Of a stretch of 64,000 nt of DNA, positions 8,123-19,100 are shown in pieces. The DNA comes from Cohnella sp. SGD-V74 (GTDB lineage Bacteria > Bacillota > Bacilli > Paenibacillales > Paenibacillaceae). The stretch spans positions 124,001-188,000 of the forward strand of contig NZ_PVYW01000004.1 of NCBI RefSeq assembly GCF_003001675.1. Reading direction: 5' to 3'. Numbering within the stretch: position 1 is the first letter of the stretch; each line of letters starts with the position of its first letter. Below the pieces are notes generated by a model. The model saw only the letters and a program-made list of their open reading frames with translations. It did not search any database and was not told the DNA's origin. The position numbers were made by a program, and so were the translations under genes.

Positions 8123-9880
8123 TTGAAGAAGACACCCTCGATTTGGCCCAGATTATTCGTGTACCAGAAGATCATGATCGTGTTTTGCGTACTGGTCGTT
8201 CCGAGCTACGCCCTCAGCCTGTGGCTGAATACGACGGGCATGAATTTTATCCGCAAGCAGTATTCCGACTCCATCGTCTCCAATGCAACCTTCTATGCCG
8301 ACCAACTTAATCGGCAGATCTCCTTTATCCGCAGCCAGCAGCTTCAGGTCATGAACAATTCCGACGTCCAAAATTTAAGCTTTCTCGCGGGAACGCTGAA
8401 CACCTATGAATTGCTTCAATACTTCAGAAAAATATCGGAGCAGTTGGCGGCGATTCAAAGCTCCGACGATTTTGTCGTCAATGCCGGCATATACGTCCGC
8501 TCGCTGGGCAGGGGGATCTCCATTCGGGAAGGCATGACCGAGCCGTCCGATAGCGTATGGAAGCTCGTCTCCGACTATTCTTCGATATCGAATCATACTT
8601 CCATGATCGATATCCAAGGAAGGTTATTTTTCATAGAGACGTCCAACAGCGGCAAGATTGTCTCGTTCGTAGAGCTGTCGGCGGCCAAGTTCGGCGAATC
8701 GCTGGCCAGTCTCGTAAAACCCGATAACGATGCGGGGGCAGTGCTTTCCATCGATCGGGAGAGTCCGGGAATTTCTACTCAAGAGGATAACGGGCTTTTT
8801 CGAAATTTAATGCAGCCCGGCGATTGGGATGACGCGAAGCGGCAGACGGGGGCGTTCAGCGACGTTCGCGCTTTTGAAGGAAAGCGCTATCAGATCACCT
8901 CGGAACGAATCCGTTCGATCGGATGGGTTTTATTTACGTATACGGATCAGAACAAAGCGACGGGACCGCTTAAGCTGTTCCTGAAATGGTTAACGGCGCT
9001 GACGGTCATTTCCGTCGTCGTCATTTTCCTGTTTTCCTTTTCGATCCATGCCATCATTCATCGTCCGCTTCGCAAGCTGATCCGATCCTTCGAGTCGTTA
9101 AAAGGCGATAACCGAATGTTCTCCGACAGATCCGCCAAGGACAACGAATTTCTATATCTTTTTCGCAGCTACGATCAAATGGTCGAGAGATTAAACGATT
9201 CCATCCGGCAAAATTACGAACAGAAGCTGGCCCTGCGTCAGTCCGAGCTTAAGCAGCTTCAATCGCAGATCAATCCTCATTTCCTCTACAACGGATTTTA
9301 TAGCATCTACCGGCTTAGCAAGACGGGGGATATCGAAGGCGTCGGCACCTTGTCCCAGAAGCTGTCCAGCTATTATCAATTTATTACGCGCAGCGGTGCG
9401 GCCGAGGTTCCATTAAGCGCGGAATATCGGCATGCGATGGACTATTGCGACATTCAGCGTATCCGGTTCTCCAATCGCATCCGCATCGACGCCGCCGCGC
9501 TCCCGGAAGCCTGCGGCTCGATTCAAGCGCCTCGCCTGATCATACAGCCGATTATCGAGAACGCCTTCGAGCATGCATTCGACTCGGAACCGGGCAGGGG
9601 CTATATTCGAATTCTGGCGAGCTGCGCGATGGATCGATTGGTCATTTCCGTAGAGGATGACGGACGCTCGTTAACGGACGATTCCCTAAGCAAGCTCAAG
9701 ACGAGGTTGGCCGACGTGTGGAGTGCCTCGGAAACGACTGGGCTCATTAACGTAGCCCGACGGATCGTGCTTCATTATGGAGAAGGCAGCGGGCTAACCA
9801 TATCGAGAAGCGAGCTGGGAGGCTTGAAAGCGGAGATTGTCATTTTACCGAACGACTCAAGGAGGACGGCCGATGTATAG
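8123..9880 (+). CDS. YesM-type sensor histidine kinase
   Basis: A 585-residue membrane kinase. Layout: transmembrane helix near residues 12-35, a large extracytoplasmic sensor region, a second helix near 290-312, a HAMP-like linker, a His_kinase domain with INPHFLYN (phosphoacceptor His386) and a C-terminal HATPase with the N-box IIQPIIENAFEHAF. This is the LytS/YesM subfamily that in Bacilli senses extracellular sugars or the binding-protein complex. It starts with TTG at 8123, supported by GAAGGAG at 8109-8115. Its 3' end overlaps the response regulator, its likely partner. Confidence 0.93.
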   Translation: MKKTPSIWPRLFVYQKIMIVFCVLVVPSYALSLWLNTTGMNFIRKQYSDSIVSNATFYADQLNRQISFIRSQQLQVMNNSDVQNLSFLAGTLNTYELLQYFRKISEQLAAIQSSDDFVVNAGIYVRSLGRGISIREGMTEPSDSVWKLVSDYSSISNHTSMIDIQGRLFFIETSNSGKIVSFVELSAAKFGESLASLVKPDNDAGAVLSIDRESPGISTQEDNGLFRNLMQPGDWDDAKRQTGAFSDVRAFEGKRYQITSERIRSIGWVLFTYTDQNKATGPLKLFLKWLTALTVISVVVIFLFSFSIHAIIHRPLRKLIRSFESLKGDNRMFSDRSAKDNEFLYLFRSYDQMVERLNDSIRQNYEQKLALRQSELKQLQSQINPHFLYNGFYSIYRLSKTGDIEGVGTLSQKLSSYYQFITRSGAAEVPLSAEYRHAMDYCDIQRIRFSNRIRIDAAALPEACGSIQAPRLIIQPIIENAFEHAFDSEPGRGYIRILASCAMDRLVISVEDDGRSLTDDSLSKLKTRLADVWSASETTGLINVARRIVLHYGEGSGLTISRSELGGLKAEIVILPNDSRRTADV

Positions 9881-11546
9881 ACTGCTGATCGTAGACGACG
9901 AGCCCGTCATACTCGAAGGCCTCGTGCAATTGTTCGAACAACTGGACGAGCCGAAGCTGGACGTATGCCAAGCCTATTCCCCGGGGGAAGCCATCGAGCT
10001 TGCGAAGAGAACCAAAATCGACATCGTGCTAAGCGATATCCGCATGCCCGGCAAGACCGGACTTCAAATGATCGACGATATCGTATTTTACTGGCCCGAT
10101 TGCCGGATTATTTTCCTGACCGGGTACAGCGAGTTTGATTATATTTACACGGCTTTTCAGAAAAACGTAGAGAGCTTCATCCTGAAAACGGAGGAGGACT
10201 CCGTCGTAATCGCAGCCGTGAGGTCGGCGGTCGGCAAGCTGGATTCCGAGCTGAACGAGCGAATGCTGGCGGAGCAGGCGGAGGTGCGCAATCGGGAGAT
10301 GAATGAGCTGCTGAAAGCCGAGACAATCCGCGCTTTTCTTGCCGGAGAACGGCTCCCTCATTCGATTCACGACTGGTTCCCAACGGGCCAAGAGCGGGAA
10401 GGAGCGGACCGCTCGATCTTGCTGCTGGTCGGACGCGTAATCGATTCCTCTTCCGAGATGGGCTACGCCGCCAAGCTGAAAGCTTTAACGGTCGTTCGGG
10501 GGTTATTTGACGATCTGTTCCCCCGGTGGCTTCTCGCCGAATCCGCGGTATACGACTCCTCCACGCTAGTCTGGCTGGTACGTTGCTATCCAGGGGATGA
10601 ACGATTCGGTTCGGCGGACGGCGCGGTCGATTGGCCGGGAGTAGCCGCGCACTTGAGGGGCGTGCTCGAAGCGGTCCAGAACGGCTGCCGCGATACGCTG
10701 GACCTGCACATCTCGTTCGCGATTACGGGGCCTGCCGTCCATGAGGAGGGCATCCCCGATTTATTTCGCCAAGCCCAATCCTTCATCGGTCCTTCGCTCG
10801 CGCGCGAGCCTTCGCTCGTCGTCATCGGCGCCCATTGGGAAGGTGCGGAATGGCTAGGGGGCAAGCTGATTTCCCTCGACCTCCAACCTTTCAAGCAGCG
10901 AGTTAAACAGTTGGAGCAAGCGCTTGCGGAAGCCGATGAAGCGCGCGCCGCAGCTTTATGCCGCGAATTGTTAACCCGCTTAAAGGAGCAGATGCTCGCC
11001 AACCCCTGGACGGGAACGGAGCTGTATTACGAATTTGCATTGCTCTATTTCGCCAAACTGGGCGACGTGGAAGGGGAGGATGCGAGGCGGGTGCCGCTGC
11101 GGCTTCAATTGCTCACGTTATTGTCCGTTCCCAAGGACTGGGGCAAAGCCGAGGAGGACTGGCTGCGATTGACTTCAGAGCTATGCGCCCTGCAGCAGTC
11201 CCGCGAATACGACCGTGAGCAGAAGATCATAGAGCGGGTTCACCGGTTTGTGGACGATAATATTGGGCGGCATCTGTCTTTGGCTCAGATCGCGGAGGCG
11301 GTCTACTTTAATCCGTCCTATCTGTCGAGGTACTACAAGAGGATAACCGGGCGCAATCTGTTTGATTATATCAACGGCTCGAAGGCGGATGCGGCATGCG
11401 CTTTGCTGGAGAATCACCAGATGAAAATTCAGGATATCGCGATGAAGCTCGGCTTTGAATCCGCTTCGTATTTCACGACGTTTTTTCGCAAAATGTTCGG
11501 CAGAAGTCCCCAAGAGTACCGGGAGGAGCTTCAGAACAGGAAGTAA
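9873..11546 (+). CDS. YesN-type response regulator with AraC DNA-binding domain
   Basis: A 557-residue regulator. The N-terminal receiver has the DDE acidic pocket and phosphoacceptor Asp55 (VLSDIRMPG). The long middle section is poorly conserved. The C-terminal AraC/XylS double helix-turn-helix occupies about the last 100 residues (AQIAEAVYFNPSYLSRYYKRITG and MKLGFESASYFTTFFRKMFG). The start ATG at 9873, with GGAGG just upstream, overlaps the kinase gene by 8 bp, which indicates translational coupling. It probably activates the adjacent transporter operon. Confidence 0.93.
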   Translation: MYRLLIVDDEPVILEGLVQLFEQLDEPKLDVCQAYSPGEAIELAKRTKIDIVLSDIRMPGKTGLQMIDDIVFYWPDCRIIFLTGYSEFDYIYTAFQKNVESFILKTEEDSVVIAAVRSAVGKLDSELNERMLAEQAEVRNREMNELLKAETIRAFLAGERLPHSIHDWFPTGQEREGADRSILLLVGRVIDSSSEMGYAAKLKALTVVRGLFDDLFPRWLLAESAVYDSSTLVWLVRCYPGDERFGSADGAVDWPGVAAHLRGVLEAVQNGCRDTLDLHISFAITGPAVHEEGIPDLFRQAQSFIGPSLAREPSLVVIGAHWEGAEWLGGKLISLDLQPFKQRVKQLEQALAEADEARAAALCRELLTRLKEQMLANPWTGTELYYEFALLYFAKLGDVEGEDARRVPLRLQLLTLLSVPKDWGKAEEDWLRLTSELCALQQSREYDREQKIIERVHRFVDDNIGRHLSLAQIAEAVYFNPSYLSRYYKRITGRNLFDYINGSKADAACALLENHQMKIQDIAMKLGFESASYFTTFFRKMFGRSPQEYREELQNRK

Positions 11547-11669
11547 ACGGAGTTCAAGGATGTCAACCGTTTGTGATTGTCCGCTCCCCGCGCGACCTTC
11601 TATCATGAAGAAGTAAGGCTCGAGACTTACGCAGACGCTTGAATTTCATATAAGGGAGTGGTCAACGGT

Positions 11670-13385
11670 ATGAAAATAAAATCGGGCTCCGGCCTGTTCT
11701 CCGTGCTGATGGTCGCCGCACTGATGCTGGCGGCATGCAGCAATTCCAACGGTTCGTCTTCTCCGTCCGCCTCCGGCCCGGCAACCTCCGCTTCCGCGCC
11801 GGCTTCGGAGTCGGCTTCCCCCTCTGCGGAGGAACAACCGAAGGACCCGCTCGGCAAGTATCCGGAGCCGGTCACCGTGTCGATGGTGCTGGGCGCAAGA
11901 ACGCCGGAGTCCAAGGACGTCCCTTCCGGACTGACGCCGGACCAGAACGGCTATTTGAAGAAGCTCAAAGAAATGACCAATATCGAAGTGAAGTATGCCT
12001 GGACCGTACCTTACGAGCAGTTTAACCAGAAGTTCAAATTGTCCATCGCTTCGGGCGATCTGCCGGACGTGATGTGGGTCGATCAGGTGACGTTCGAGCA
12101 GTTCAAGGAGCAAGGCATTCTGGGCGATCTCACCGAAGCTTATCGGGATTATGCATCGCCGACGATCAAGAAATGGATGGAGTTCGACGGCGGCGCCACG
12201 CTGAACATGATGAAGTCCGAGGACGGCAAGCTGCTCGGTCTGCCGAGCTACTCCGACGCCAACCAATCTTTGCAAACCGTATGGATTCGCGCCGATTGGC
12301 TGAAAAACGTCGGTCTTGAAGTTCCCCAAACGTTCGAGGATTTGGAGAGGGTGGCGGACGCTTTTGCGCACAACGATCCGGACCAAGACGGCCAGCAGGA
12401 CACTTACGGCTTGGCGCTTATGAAATCGCTTAACTTCTGGGGATTCGACGCAAGGGGATTCTTCAATACGCTTGGCGCCTATCCCTATAACTTTATTCCG
12501 GGAGCGGACGGCAAGCTGGTGGCCGGAGAGACGCTGCCCGAGACGAAGGATGCGCTCTCCAAGCTGGCCGACTGGTATAAGAGGGGCTTGCTCGATAAGG
12601 AATGGGCGTTCAAGGACGAGAACAAGGTCGTCGAGGACATGATTGCGGGCAAGGTCGGCATGTCGTTCGGCGAATGGTGGTACCCGAACTGGCCGCTTAA
12701 TCTGGTCAAGGATAACGATCCCAAGGCCGAATGGATTAACGTGCCGCTGCCTTCCTATAACGGGAATCCGGGCAAATCGCTCGTTCCTCGCGCCCGGCTT
12801 GGCAAAATCGTTGTCGTGAACAAAAACTTCGCCCATCCCGAGGCGGCGATCAAGATGGCCAATTTCTATCCGGAAATGACGAAGAAGGAGTACAACGATG
12901 TCGCCACTCCGGCCAACGGTTACGTGTACGAATGGTATGAGCCTAGGGTCAGCAATCCGACGGAGATGGAGACGAACTACATTCAAGTGAACGAAGCGCT
13001 GAAGACGAACAACGACGGCTACGAGTTCGAGAACGGCTCGGGAGCGCTGCTGTACGAAACCGCCAAGAAGTATGCGAACGGCGATCAAGCCAGCTGGGGG
13101 CTGACCTTCAGTCGGGCTTCCGAGGACGGCGGCTGGGGCATTACGCGCCAGGTTCGCGACTCGGGTCAGATCGTGCGCAGCGGCTTCGCGGGACCGCCTA
13201 CGCCTACCCAGGTGGAGAAGGGGGCTTCGCTGCTCAAGCTGACGGACGAAACTTTTACGAAGATTATTATGGGCTCCGCGTCCGTCGACGAGTTCGACAA
13301 GTACGTAGAGGACTGGAAGAAGCTTGGCGGCAACGACATTACCGCTGAAGTGAACGACTGGTATGCCAAAAATCCGATGAATTAG
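11670..13385 (+). CDS. extracellular solute-binding lipoprotein of a sugar ABC transporter
   Basis: A 571-residue protein with a lipoprotein signal (lipobox LAAC, Cys about residue 23) and a Ser/Ala/Pro-rich tether, then a large family-1-type solute-binding fold of the LipO/YtcQ kind usually encoded beside YesMN and LplB/YtcP permeases. The likely cargo is an oligosaccharide, but the substrate is not readable. The ATG at 11670 follows AAGGGAG at 11652-11658; the earlier GTG at 11658 overlaps that site. A terminator-like hairpin follows, so it is probably made in excess over the permeases. Confidence 0.92.
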   Translation: MKIKSGSGLFSVLMVAALMLAACSNSNGSSSPSASGPATSASAPASESASPSAEEQPKDPLGKYPEPVTVSMVLGARTPESKDVPSGLTPDQNGYLKKLKEMTNIEVKYAWTVPYEQFNQKFKLSIASGDLPDVMWVDQVTFEQFKEQGILGDLTEAYRDYASPTIKKWMEFDGGATLNMMKSEDGKLLGLPSYSDANQSLQTVWIRADWLKNVGLEVPQTFEDLERVADAFAHNDPDQDGQQDTYGLALMKSLNFWGFDARGFFNTLGAYPYNFIPGADGKLVAGETLPETKDALSKLADWYKRGLLDKEWAFKDENKVVEDMIAGKVGMSFGEWWYPNWPLNLVKDNDPKAEWINVPLPSYNGNPGKSLVPRARLGKIVVVNKNFAHPEAAIKMANFYPEMTKKEYNDVATPANGYVYEWYEPRVSNPTEMETNYIQVNEALKTNNDGYEFENGSGALLYETAKKYANGDQASWGLTFSRASEDGGWGITRQVRDSGQIVRSGFAGPPTPTQVEKGASLLKLTDETFTKIIMGSASVDEFDKYVEDWKKLGGNDITAEVNDWYAKNPMN

Positions 13386-13412
13386 CACAGACCGGGTAAC
13401 AGATTCAGATTA

Positions 13413-13448
13413 GGGAGAGCGGATGGATGCGCGGCTCTCCCTTTTCTT
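13413..13448 (+). terminator. intra-operon terminator between binding protein and permease genes
   Basis: GGGAGAGC pairs with GCTCTCCC (13413-13420 and 13434-13441) and TTTTCTT follows. It is placed to reduce read-through into the permease genes. Confidence 0.7.
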
Positions 13449-13493
13449 ATAGCCATTATGATCATTGAAAGTCTGCAAGGAGGGATGCCAGGC

Positions 13494-14405
13494 ATGAATC
13501 GTACGTCTAAAAGAATGCTCCGTCTCAAGGAAGAGCTGCCGTTTCACCTGCTGCTTTTGCCGGGAGTCGTGTTCATAGCTATCTATCATTACGGGCCGCT
13601 TGCCGGACTTGCGATGGCGTTCCAGAAGTTTCAGCCTATCGCCGGCTTCTTTCATTCCAAGTGGGTCGGGATGAAAAACTTCGAATACATTTTCAATTTG
13701 CCGGATTTCAGTCAAGTATTCTGGAACACCCTGGAGATTGCCGTACTGAAGATCGTATTCGGCTTGGCCGTGCCGCTCCTTCTGGCGCTGCTGCTCAACG
13801 AAGCGACGAAAAGCTGGTTCGTGCGCTCCGTGCAGACGAGCGTGTTTCTGCCTTTTTTCTTATCGTGGACGATTCTGGGGGGAGTTCTGTTCGAGCTCTT
13901 CTCTTTCAAGGGGCCGATCAATGCGCTGTTTGCCTGGCTGGGTGTCGATCCGGTGCTGTTCATGGGCGATGCCGGGTGGTTTCGCGCCATCCTTGTCGGT
14001 TCCGACGTGTGGAAGGGGATGGGCTACAACATGATTATTTTCCTCGCATCGATCGCGGGCATTAATCAGAATCTCTATGAAGCGGCGCAGGTAGACGGGG
14101 CGGGCAGATGGAAGCAGGCGATCCATGTGACGCTTCCCGGGATGGCGCCTATGATTATTCTGATCAGCACGCTCAGCATCGGAGGAATTCTTAACGCGGG
14201 CTTCGAGCAGGTGCTTGTGCTCTACAATCCGACCGTATACAGCAGCGCCGACGTCATAGATACCTTCGTATACCGTCTCGGCTTGTTCGACCAGCAGTAT
14301 TCTCCCGCTGCGGCGATTGGATTGTTCAAATCCGTCATTTCCTTGTTTCTGGTCAGCCTGTCCTACTATCTGGCCTACCGGTTCAGCAAATACCGTATAT
14401 TCTAA
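13494..14405 (+). CDS. sugar ABC transporter permease, LplB type
   Basis: A 303-residue inner-membrane permease with about six helices and the EAA signature loop (YEAAQVDGAGRWKQAIHVTLPGM), which contacts the ATPase. The start ATG at 13494 is chosen for its spacing from AAGGAGG (13477-13483). No ATPase gene is nearby; in Bacilli such systems share an MsmX-type ATPase. It forms the transporter with the next gene. Confidence 0.93.
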   Translation: MNRTSKRMLRLKEELPFHLLLLPGVVFIAIYHYGPLAGLAMAFQKFQPIAGFFHSKWVGMKNFEYIFNLPDFSQVFWNTLEIAVLKIVFGLAVPLLLALLLNEATKSWFVRSVQTSVFLPFFLSWTILGGVLFELFSFKGPINALFAWLGVDPVLFMGDAGWFRAILVGSDVWKGMGYNMIIFLASIAGINQNLYEAAQVDGAGRWKQAIHVTLPGMAPMIILISTLSIGGILNAGFEQVLVLYNPTVYSSADVIDTFVYRLGLFDQQYSPAAAIGLFKSVISLFLVSLSYYLAYRFSKYRIF

Positions 14406-14425
14406 CCTGCATTGGGGGAAAACGC

Positions 14426-15313
14426 ATGCCGTTTCGGAGAATGGCGTTCAGCCGCCAATTGTTCATCGTTATCAATTCGATCGTGCTTGCCAGCTTGTTC
14501 GTGCTGGGACTGCTGCCTTTTATCCATCTGCTGTCCGTATCGCTAAGCTCCAATATCGCCGCCTTGTCCAACCAAGTTAAGCTATGGCCTGTCGGCTTTA
14601 CCTTCGAAGCTTATCGGTTCCTCGGCCAGAAGCCGGAATTTCTGGATTCGTTGGTCGTCAGCCTGCAAAGGGTCGTACTGGGGACAGCGATCAATATGGC
14701 GCTTGTCGTCATGGCGGCGTATCCGCTGTCCAAGGAAGTAGAGAGGTTTCGTCTGCGGACGCTGTACGTGTGGTTTTTTGCCGTGACGATGTTTCTCGGC
14801 GGAGGTCTTATCCCGACTTATATCGTCGTGAAGGAGACCGGCATTATGGACTCGATCTGGGCTTTGATTTTACCCGGCGCGTTGAGCGTATGGCACATGG
14901 TCATGCTGCTGAACTTTTTCCGGTCGGTGCCCAAGGATTTGGAGGAAGCCGCGATCGTGGACGGAGCGGGCCAGCTCAAGATTCTGGCGAGGATCTACTT
15001 GCCGATATCGCTGCCGGCAATTGCCACGATTCTGCTGTTCACGCTGGTCGGCCACTGGAATTCCTGGTTCGACGGGATTTTGTATATGAATTCCCCGAGC
15101 CATTATCCGCTGCAGAGCTATCTCTACACGCTGGTTACCAAAATCAACATCGAGGCGATCTCCACGGAGGATCTGGGAGCGTTGAACCGTCTGAGCGAGA
15201 AGACGCTTCGTTCGGCGCAGATTTTCCTCGGCGCGCTGCCGATTATGGTCGTCTATCCGTTTCTTCAGCGTTATTTCATTAAAGGCATTACCGTCGGGAG
15301 CGTGAAAGAATGA
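14426..15313 (+). CDS. carbohydrate ABC transporter permease, YtcP type
   Basis: A 295-residue permease with six predicted helices and an EAA loop (LEEAAIVDGAGQLKILARIYLPI). It is the second permease of the heterodimer. Start ATG at 14426 follows TGGGGGAA. The stop overlaps the next gene's start (ATGA), so the phosphatase gene belongs to the same operon. Confidence 0.93.
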   Translation: MPFRRMAFSRQLFIVINSIVLASLFVLGLLPFIHLLSVSLSSNIAALSNQVKLWPVGFTFEAYRFLGQKPEFLDSLVVSLQRVVLGTAINMALVVMAAYPLSKEVERFRLRTLYVWFFAVTMFLGGGLIPTYIVVKETGIMDSIWALILPGALSVWHMVMLLNFFRSVPKDLEEAAIVDGAGQLKILARIYLPISLPAIATILLFTLVGHWNSWFDGILYMNSPSHYPLQSYLYTLVTKINIEAISTEDLGALNRLSEKTLRSAQIFLGALPIMVVYPFLQRYFIKGITVGSVKE

Positions 15314-16113
15314 ACCGTACAGCGTCCTTCCCTCGATTATTCGTAACGGACTTGGACGGAACCGTGCTTGGCGGCGGGCTCCGTCCTTACTCCCGCATTC
15401 CGGACGCGGTCTGCCGGCTGCTGGATCTTCTGGACCAGCGCGGCTGCCAATGGATGACGAACACGGCTTGGGAGGCCAAACCGCAGATCGATCTGATTGC
15501 CGCAAGCTCCGCAGTGAGCCGTCCTCTCTATATATCGGGCAGCGTAGGCATGGAACTGAGCGCGCTGAAGGGAGGTGAATTAACGGAGATTCAGCCCTAT
15601 ACCGCACAGCTTAGGGAGCGTCTTGCAGAGGTATGCCAATCCGTACTGCATCCGTTCGTCAAGGAGATGTGCGGGCGTTTCGATTCCGTTTTTACCCTGT
15701 TTAACGGATTTTGGTTTGCGCTTACGCCGGTAGAGAATCAGCTCGACGCCATGTTCGCCTACTTGCGCGAGCGCCAGCCGCAGCTGCCGGAGCTTGTCAT
15801 CAGCCTTTTGCCTCATGAGAAGAGATTTCATGCCCATCCGGCGTTTCTGACGAAGGACAAGCCGATCAGGGAAGCGATGAGGCTTCACGATCTGACTCCC
15901 GATCAAATCGTCGTAGCCGGAGACGAGCTTCCCGACTTGTCCATGATGGACCCTGCTGTGGCGGCGCATGCGATCTGCCCGGGGAACGCCCATCCGGAAG
16001 TGAAGCGGCGAGTGCGGGAGATGGGAGGGGTTGTCGGAGAGGCCGATTGCGGGGCGGGAATCGTTCAGGCTTTCGAAGCATTGTGCGCAAGGAATGGCTG
16101 GCAGTTGAACTAA
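15310..16113 (+). CDS. HAD-superfamily phosphatase (Cof/SPP-like)
   Basis: A 267-residue protein. Motif I is DLDGTVLGG near residues 14-22 and motif IV is VVAGDELPDLSMMD near 203-216, giving the catalytic Asp pair and Mg-binding acidic residues of HAD phosphatases with a C2-type cap. The 4-nt overlap with the permease gene suggests it dephosphorylates an intermediate derived from the imported sugar. This role is an inference from context. Confidence 0.85.
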   Translation: MNRTASFPRLFVTDLDGTVLGGGLRPYSRIPDAVCRLLDLLDQRGCQWMTNTAWEAKPQIDLIAASSAVSRPLYISGSVGMELSALKGGELTEIQPYTAQLRERLAEVCQSVLHPFVKEMCGRFDSVFTLFNGFWFALTPVENQLDAMFAYLRERQPQLPELVISLLPHEKRFHAHPAFLTKDKPIREAMRLHDLTPDQIVVAGDELPDLSMMDPAVAAHAICPGNAHPEVKRRVREMGGVVGEADCGAGIVQAFEALCARNGWQLN

Positions 16114-16137
16114 CGATCTGCGAATGGAGGATATGAC

Positions 16138-19100
16138 ATGAAAAAGTGCTTGGCTCTGGTACTTGGATGTCTTCTCTTACTGTCGTCTTTGCCAACTGGG
16201 GGAATGGAAACCGTCAGCGCTTCCGCTGTTCCTCAAGTGATCATTACGGAAATGGTTCCGCAGCCGGACAAGTCGCCTACCGACACTACGGACTCCTATG
16301 AGTACATTGAGCTTCACAATACCGGCTCGAGCAGCGTTGATCTGGCCAATTATCGATTGAAGGTTTGGACGACGCCTACGACCAGTCTAACCTGGGATTT
16401 CACGGCCAGCAAGACGATTCCGGCGGGAGGCGTAATGGTTGTATGGGTGTATAACACCTACGCTTCGGGGCTGACGCTTGCCAACTTTAACGCGCATTAC
16501 GGCGTGAGTCTGACGACGGCGAACAGTTATATTCTCACCGTGCATGGAACGGAGAGGCTGCAGAATACGGGCATCCAGAAGGTCGTGCTCGAATTGGATT
16601 CGGGAGAGGAAGTGTGCATCGCGAAGTACAACGATGCCGTCTTCAACAATACAGGCAACTGGGAAGATACTGCGATTGCCAACGGCGGTATCGTCTACGA
16701 GTATCCGGAGTACGAATTTCCCGGCAATATCACGATGCGCAAGATCGCTTCCAACCAGAAGGCGACGCCGGGAACTCTGCCGTCCTATCCGGCCGTCTGG
16801 ATTACGGAACTTATGCCGAATTCATCCGCGGGAGGCGGCAGCTCGAACGATGCCTACGAGTATATCGAGCTGTACAATCACTCCTCTTCCTCGATCGATC
16901 TGGCAGGCTACAAATTCCAGTGGTATTACAATACGGCCAGCCCCTCGACCTATGTCACCTGGAATCTGTCCGCAAGCCGCATCGTGCCGGCGAAGAGCCG
17001 GGTCGTCGTATGGCTGCAGCGCACGGAAAGCGCGGGGAAGACGATCGCCGACTTCAAAAACCATTACGACGTATATGTCGACGACTCGGTCATTTATCCG
17101 TTCGCGACGGGAGCCGAAGGACTGGCGAATACGGGGAAAAAGTCTCTGGCGCTCTACACGGACGGGGGAACGGAAGTCAGCCGCGTCACCTACAACGACG
17201 GGACGTCGAACGATACGACTGCAACAATCGATACGGCCGAGGACAAGAGTATCGTCTACAGCTATCCTGTCGATAACACGAGGAACATGCGTAAGATCGC
17301 CTCCGGTCAGTACGCAACGCCGGGAGAAACGTACAACTGGTTTTACGGAGACGTTCACGGTCATACAGAATATGATACGGAAGGGACGGGCACGCCTGCG
17401 CAAGCGTACCAGGTGTCCAGGAGCCGAGGAGGAGATTTCTTCTTTCTCTCGGAGCACGCGGAAGAGTTGGATAACCGGACCGACTATACACAGAGCGCAG
17501 AATGGCACGATATCCGGCTGCAAGCCGATCTTCATAATGCTCCGTCCGCCTTCTCCGCTTTCTCGGGTTTCGAGGTCGCGTATAACCATAATACCGGTTA
17601 TTACGGTCATTTGAACGTGTTTAATACCGAATGGTTCTATGAACGCTACAACAAGAGCTTCGCGGGCTTATTCGACGAGCTGAGGGCGACCCCCGAAGCG
17701 GTGGCGCAGTTCAACCATCCGGAAAATCATTTCGGCGACTTCAACGACTTCGTCAATCCGAACGGAGACCCTTCCACGTATGACTTGATTCCGTTGATCG
17801 AGGTACGGTCCGACAATCAATTCGAGTATTTCAAGAGGGGATTGGATAAGGGCTGGCACTTCGCCCCCGCCTTCGGCGGAGACGACCACGCGGCGAACTG
17901 GCTGGGCACGCAGAGTCGTACGGTCGTATTGGCGGAATATAATACGCGCGACAGCATATTGGACGCGATGCGGAACCGAAGGGTGTATTCCAGCTATGGC
18001 GACGCCGACTTGCGGGTTAGCTTCAAAATCAACGGCGCGCAAATGGGCTCCAAGCTCACTTCCCCGGGAACGCTCAACATCGACGTTACCGCGGTGAATC
18101 CGACTGCGGACAATATTTCGAAAATCACGGTGTATTCCAATAACGGAAGAGTCGTCGCGTCCCAGTCGTTCAGCAGCCGCAAAGCGCGATTGACCGCCTC
18201 GCTTCCGCCCCAATACGGCTATTATTTTGCGCGAGTGGAGCAGAGCGACGGGGATTGGGCCGTGACGGCCCCGATCTGGATCGTCGATCCGATGCCAATG
18301 GAGCTGAGCATGGGAACGCGCCAGACGCCGGGAGCCGCGCCGGTTCAAGTCGAAACGACCGTTCATAATAACGGAGCTTCCGCGCTTTCGAACGTGCTTG
18401 TGGAATTTTTCAAAGACAGCTTCGATCCGGCGAACAAGATCGACGAAACGACTGTATCGTCGATTGCCGCTTCGGGATCGGCGACGGCGGTTACAGCGCA
18501 GGTTCCGGCATCGGCGGGAGCCAAAATATTAGTCCAAGCCACCGCGGCGATCGGCGGCGTATCCCGGACGATCTCCAGCTCCGTTATCGTTCCGGAACTG
18601 CTCATTACGGAACTGGCAGGCAATTCTCCCGGAGGCGCCGGTCCGGATGTCGACGAATTTGACTTCATCGAAGTCTACAACAACACGAAGAGCGCGATCG
18701 ATCTCGGAGGCTATGCGGTTCGCTACGATTACACCGACGTTTACGACAAGCTGGACGTGACGGGAAGCTTCGTCATCCCGGCCCAATCGGCGAAAGTGCT
18801 GTGGCTGCGCCTGCCCGGCAGCACCAAAACTTTGGCGGATTTCAATACGGCCTACGGTACGTCGCTCACCGCATCGGACGTCTATATTCTGAATGCCACC
18901 TCGCGGCAGAACAAGGCGCTGAACGGCAACGCGACATGGGTGCAGCTCGTACGCGATTCGAATGACTCCGTTGTATCCATGGCCGTGTATAACGAAGGCG
19001 CAAGCGCCGAATACGGCTCGATCGTGAACGGAGAGCATGTCATTTCGTATTTGGATACGGTGGTGGATGGATCAAGCATTGTCTACGGCAACCCGTTGGA

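Noticed and set aside
11646..13388. Long open minus-strand frame (580 codons) opposite the solute-binding protein gene
   Set aside because: It mirrors the lipoprotein gene in the complementary phase, has Arg/His/Leu-rich nonsense composition and no ribosome binding site; the plus strand has a lipobox protein with clear family features.
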